This document shows positions 3,811 to 5,736 of a stretch of 5,736 nucleotides of DNA, in pieces. Both the position numbers and the translations under genes were made by a program. This stretch comes from Acidobacteriota bacterium (GTDB taxonomy: Bacteria > Actinomycetota > Acidimicrobiia > Acidimicrobiales > UBA8190): NCBI GenBank assembly GCA_028872975.1, contig JAGWNV010000182.1, positions 1 through 5,736 of the forward strand, written 5' to 3'. Under the pieces are notes generated by a model that saw only the letters and a program-made list of their open reading frames with translations, was not told the DNA's origin and made no database searches. Numbering within the stretch: position 1 is the first letter of the stretch; each line of letters begins with the position of its first letter.

Positions 3811-5736
3811 TCAGGCGTGGCGGCGGCTGCTCGAGTGGCTGGTGCGGCGGTGCTCGAGGAAGTCGACGAGGACGTAGTCGCCGAGCGTCTCGGGCGTGGT
3901 GAAGAAGGCCCTGCCCCGGTTCAGCTTGGTCATCTGCTCCACGAATCCCTGCAGTGACCGGTTGGCGTCGAGCATAAAGGTGTTGATGGTGATCCCCGCC
4001 CGGGTGCACCGCAGCACCTCCGCCAGCGTGGCCCGGACCGTCTCGGGGACGGGTGGGTACTTGAAGAAGACGTCGTAGCTCTCCCCTCCGGGGAGGGGCA
4101 CGAGATGGGCGGTGGGCTCGCCGTCGGTGATCATGATCACCTGCTTGGCCCCGGCCCGGTGTGCGAGGAGCTTGCGGGCCAGCATGAGCCCGTGCTGCAT
4201 GTTGGTGCCGTAGACGAAGTCCCACGACACCTCGGGCAGCTCCTCGGCCTTGATCTCCCGGGCCACCTCGGAGAAGCCCACGAGGCCCAGGAAGTCGCGG
4301 GGGAACTGGCTCGAGATGAGGGTGTGGAGGGCGATGGCCACCTTCTTGGCGGCGAGGAAGTTGTCCCGCATCGGCATCGACAGCGACAGGTCCACCATGA
4401 GCACCGTCGACGCCCGGGTCATGTGCTCGGTCCGCGAGATCTCGAAGTCGTCGGGCAGGAGCCGCACCGGCGTCCCCTGGCCCCCCCGGCGGACGGCGTT
4501 GTGGACGGTGCGCTGGATGTCGAGGGCGAAGGGGTCGCCGAACTCGTAGGGCTTGGTCTGGCCCTCGGGCTCGTGGCCGGTGCCGACCTGGACCTGGCGA
4601 TGGCCCCCCATGCGGTCCTTGGCGATCTTGGAGAACAGGTCGGACAAGGCCCGCTGGCCGATGCGGCGGATGCCCCGGGCGGTGAGCTCGTAGCGGCCCT
4701 CGCGCTGCTCGATGAGGCCGGCCTCCTCGAGCTCCTTGGCCAGCCGGGCCAGGCGCTCGAGGGACCGGGCCCCGTCCTCGCCGAGGTACTTCTCCACCTG
4801 CTCGAGGTCGACCTCGGCGAGGGCCCCCGGTGAGGAGGCCGAGCGCAGGAACCGCTCGAGCTGGTCCATCTCCCCGAGCCGGCGGGCGGCGGAGGCGGCG
4901 TCGGCCAGGCCCATCGGGTCCGACCCGGTGAACCGGTAGCGCCGGCCCCAGCCGGCGTCGGGGACGGCCTGGCGGAGGTTCTCGGCGAGGCGCTCCACCT
5001 GCCAGCTCAGGTCCATGTCCTCGAAGAGCGACTCGGCCAGGGCCTGGAGCTGGGCCCGCTGCTCGGGCGAGAGGGAGTCGAGGGCGGCCTGGACGGCGGC
5101 CATCTGGGCGGCGAACTGCTCGAGGAGCTCCTCGAGGGACTGGGGGTTCCCGGGGAAGAAGTCGCCGTAGGCGCCCATGAACTGCTCGAAGCTCGGGTCG
5201 AGCTCCTCGCCGCGCTGGTGCTGCTCGATCATCCGGTTGAGGGCGTCGAGCATCTGTCGGACCCGCTCCATCTGGGCGGGGTCGGGGTTGGACATGGCGT
5301 CGGCCATCTGGTCGAACCAGCTCCGGGCCACCTCGTCTCGCAGTCGCTCCATGAGCTGCTCGAAGTGCTCCCGGGCCACCGAGGAGGTGAACTCGTAGCG
5401 CTGGAGCCCACGCACCTTCGAGGCGAGGTCCTCGGGCAGCAGGTCCAGCTGCACCCGCCGCTCGGCGACCACCTCGTCGGTCACCTGCCGCCGGCGGTCG
5501 TCGCCGGAGCCCGCCGCGTCGGCGGCCAGCTCGTCGAGGCCCTGGCGCTCCTCGGCCACCACCTCGTCGAGCTCCTGGGCGATCTCGTGGAAGGCGCCGC
5601 CGAGATCCCCCCGCTCGAGCTCCTCCTGGCGGGACCGGCGCAGCCGCTCCATGAGCTCCCGCAGCCCCTGGACCCGGTCGCCGTCGGGACGTTCGAAGCC
5701 GGAATTGAGCAGCCGCCGCAGGGCGGCGTCGGGGTC
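3811..5736 (-). CDS. VWA domain-containing protein (COG4867-like), 5' end outside window
   Basis: This is the 3' part (at least 641 codons) of a large protein ending in a von Willebrand factor A domain. An ATG lies at 5652, but the frame stays open with coding-like sequence to the window edge, so the true start is beyond it. Numbering from that ATG, residues 1-230 are mostly charged, Glu/Arg/Gln-rich helices, probably coiled-coil in part. Residues about 296-336 look like a small winged-helix-type unit: LAKELEEAGLIEQREGRYELTARG, then IRRIGQRAL. The VWA domain spans about 415-600 and has a complete MIDAS metal site: DLSLS (Asp421, Ser423, Ser425), Thr483 in YGTNMQHGL, and Asp510 in MITDGEP. The C-terminus is short, Ser/Arg/His-rich and has no membrane segment. 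Actinobacterial relatives (COG4867, for example M. tuberculosis Rv0959) sit beside an Mg-chelatase/MoxR-type AAA+ ATPase, which they probably serve as a metal-dependent adaptor. That partner would lie past the right edge. The family is confident; the function is inferred. Confidence 0.9.
   Translation of the reverse strand, partial: DPDAALRRLLNSGFERPDGDRVQGLRELMERLRRSRQEELERGDLGGAFHEIAQELDEVVAEERQGLDELAADAAGSGDDRRRQVTDEVVAERRVQLDLLPEDLASKVRGLQRYEFTSSVAREHFEQLMERLRDEVARSWFDQMADAMSNPDPAQMERVRQMLDALNRMIEQHQRGEELDPSFEQFMGAYGDFFPGNPQSLEELLEQFAAQMAAVQAALDSLSPEQRAQLQALAESLFEDMDLSWQVERLAENLRQAVPDAGWGRRYRFTGSDPMGLADAASAARRLGEMDQLERFLRSASSPGALAEVDLEQVEKYLGEDGARSLERLARLAKELEEAGLIEQREGRYELTARGIRRIGQRALSDLFSKIAKDRMGGHRQVQVGTGHEPEGQTKPYEFGDPFALDIQRTVHNAVRRGGQGTPVRLLPDDFEISRTEHMTRASTVLMVDLSLSMPMRDNFLAAKKVAIALHTLISSQFPRDFLGLVGFSEVAREIKAEELPEVSWDFVYGTNMQHGLMLARKLLAHRAGAKQVIMITDGEPTAHLVPLPGGESYDVFFKYPPVPETVRATLAEVLRCTRAGITINTFMLDANRSLQGFVEQMTKLNRGRAFFTTPETLGDYVLVDFLEHRRTSHSSSRRHA

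Noticed and set aside
3650..4225. N-terminal extension of the whiB frame to an ATG at 4225
   Set aside because: Residues before the WhiB domain are His/Pro/Arg-rich and antiparallel to nothing sensible; they read through the VWA gene in a wrong frame.
4105..4833. Plus-strand open frame of 242 codons opposite the VWA gene
   Set aside because: Gly/His/Leu/Val-rich antisense shadow of the VWA coding region with no domain.
1..5736. CRISPR array, tRNA/rRNA, IS element or toxin-antitoxin pair
   Set aside because: No regularly spaced repeats, no cloverleaf or rRNA-like stretch, no transposase or terminal inverted repeats, and no small overlapping toxin/antitoxin-type genes were seen.

Overview
The window is about 5.7 kb of very GC-rich DNA (roughly 70-75% G+C, G/C-ending codons almost throughout). 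It comes from a high-GC actinobacterium. Two WhiB-type iron-sulfur regulators, which are confined to Actinobacteria and their phages, and a DUF2342/Zincin_2 protein make this firm. The protein style suggests the Acidimicrobiia or a neighbouring deep lineage, but that finer placement is inference only. The region looks like chromosomal housekeeping or regulatory DNA. I see no rRNA, tRNA, CRISPR array, transposon, phage gene or attachment site.

Left part, plus strand (1-1772): the 3' end of a trypsin/HtrA-type serine protease with a C-terminal PDZ domain runs into a DUF2342 zincin-like protein through a 4-base GTGA stop/start overlap, so the two are probably translationally coupled. Both carry altered catalytic motifs. 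The protease has AASGS where the family has GxSGG, and the zincin has RELTV where the family has HExxH. A convergent minus-strand gene for a small acidic protein of unknown function follows (1800-2096).

Middle part (2097-3679): a 106-bp divergent spacer carries a TACAAT -10 box placed so that transcription would begin on the GTG of a small WhiB-like gene (2203-2451), which predicts a leaderless mRNA. A stand-alone glutamate formiminotransferase (2486-3319) follows 34 bp later and is probably co-transcribed. Facing it on the minus strand is a second, WhiB2/WhmD-type regulator (3359-3649) with a strong Shine-Dalgarno that favours a GTG start inside a longer open frame.

Right part, minus strand (3811-5736): the 3' part of a large protein with a C-terminal von Willebrand factor A domain and intact MIDAS metal site (COG4867-like). 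It runs off the right edge of the window. In related actinobacteria such genes sit beside a MoxR/Mg-chelatase-type AAA+ ATPase, expected just outside this window. Between it and whiB lies a 161-bp spacer of clearly lower G+C, with a perfect 13-bp inverted repeat and a GC hairpin.

The genes do not form one obvious pathway. The most notable points are the co-translated pair of apparently motif-degenerate proteases, the predicted leaderless whiB-like gene, and two whiB paralogues bracketing a one-carbon/folate enzyme. I found no convincing evidence of a wholly new multi-gene system.
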